Assembly: GCA_965197395.1 (NCBI GenBank)
Contig: OZ240205.1
Location: 1,550,001 to 1,614,000, forward strand
Direction: 5' to 3'
DNA: 64,000 nucleotides
Origin: CAZYFH01 sp965197395
Lineage (GTDB): Bacteria; Acidobacteriota; Vicinamibacteria; Vicinamibacterales; UBA8438
The position numbers were made by a program, and so were the translations under genes. How positions within the stretch are numbered: the first letter of the stretch is position 1; each line of letters opens with the position of its first letter. The notes below the pieces were generated by a model that did not search any database, was not told where the DNA came from, and worked only from the letters and a program-made list of their open reading frames with translations. Of this stretch, positions 63,970 to 64,000 are shown in pieces.

Positions 63970-64000
63970 ACGGGAAAGACCTCGCGCACGCGTTCGAGCG
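63966..64000 (-). CDS. sufS: sufS (cysteine desulfurase), C-terminal codons only
   Basis: Eleven codons remain in the window: LERVREVFPV then TGA, which is the usual end of SufS-type cysteine desulfurases. The stop overlaps the sufU start by ATGA. Called from position and the short tail; the catalytic part lies beyond the right edge. Confidence 0.55.
   Translation of the reverse strand, partial: LERVREVFPV

Overview
The window looks like chromosome of a high-GC, Gram-negative heterotroph, most likely an Acidobacteriota of the Vicinamibacteria type. This is an inference from gene content: two DUF1552/DUF1592 (planctomycete-type cytochrome) operons, a MoxR/DUF58/BatA-like operon carrying three DUF4159 genes, many secreted peptidases and hydrolases with Tat or lipoprotein signals, and no classical phage or plasmid backbone. 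I saw no rRNA, tRNA or CRISPR array.

Layout. 1-3614 (minus): an operon of an unrecognised secreted 398-aa protein, a DUF1592-type cytochrome and a DUF1552 protein that runs off the left edge. 3615-4171: a gene graveyard with a tyrosine-recombinase remnant. 4172-8788 (minus): TRAP transporter DctP-DctQ-DctM plus a thiolase-like protein, with a divergent lipoprotein amidase (8967-10517). 10596-11251: a VapBC toxin-antitoxin pair with its own palindromic operator. 11390-16626 (minus): a second DUF1592-DUF1552 operon, translationally coupled to an ankyrin-repeat protein. 16799-19821: a secreted hydantoinase-like amidohydrolase coupled to an MFS exporter. 19959-24950: DUF2911, a small secreted protein, class I fumarase, SpoU methyltransferase and aldehyde dehydrogenase. 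25019-31526: M48, M28 and S9 peptidases and a secreted DapA-fold protein. 31776-46321: a long minus-strand run built around MoxR, DUF58, two VWA proteins, a DUF4175-like giant, three DUF4159 paralogues and a caspase-fold protein whose nucleophile appears to be lost. 46564-49664: an outer-membrane barrel, a glycine-rich secreted protein and a glutamine cyclotransferase. 49695-58126: addA and addB, with addB cut in two by an ISL3-family insertion sequence. 58223-64000: a WYL regulator with a palindromic operator, a double-PspC protein, thrB, a diguanylate cyclase and the sufS-sufU-sufT iron-sulfur assembly genes, which run off the right edge.

Most striking are the ISL3 insertion (1336 bp, imperfect terminal repeats, perfect 8-bp duplication TCGGTGCA), which interrupts an otherwise in-frame addB, and the MoxR/DUF4159/caspase-fold operon, which has the coherence of a multi-protein envelope system of unknown purpose. 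Short palindromic repeats recur between genes (8866, 28077, 31715, 48683), and several gene relics (integrase, AhpD-like, PD40 propeller) mark places where the chromosome has been rearranged.
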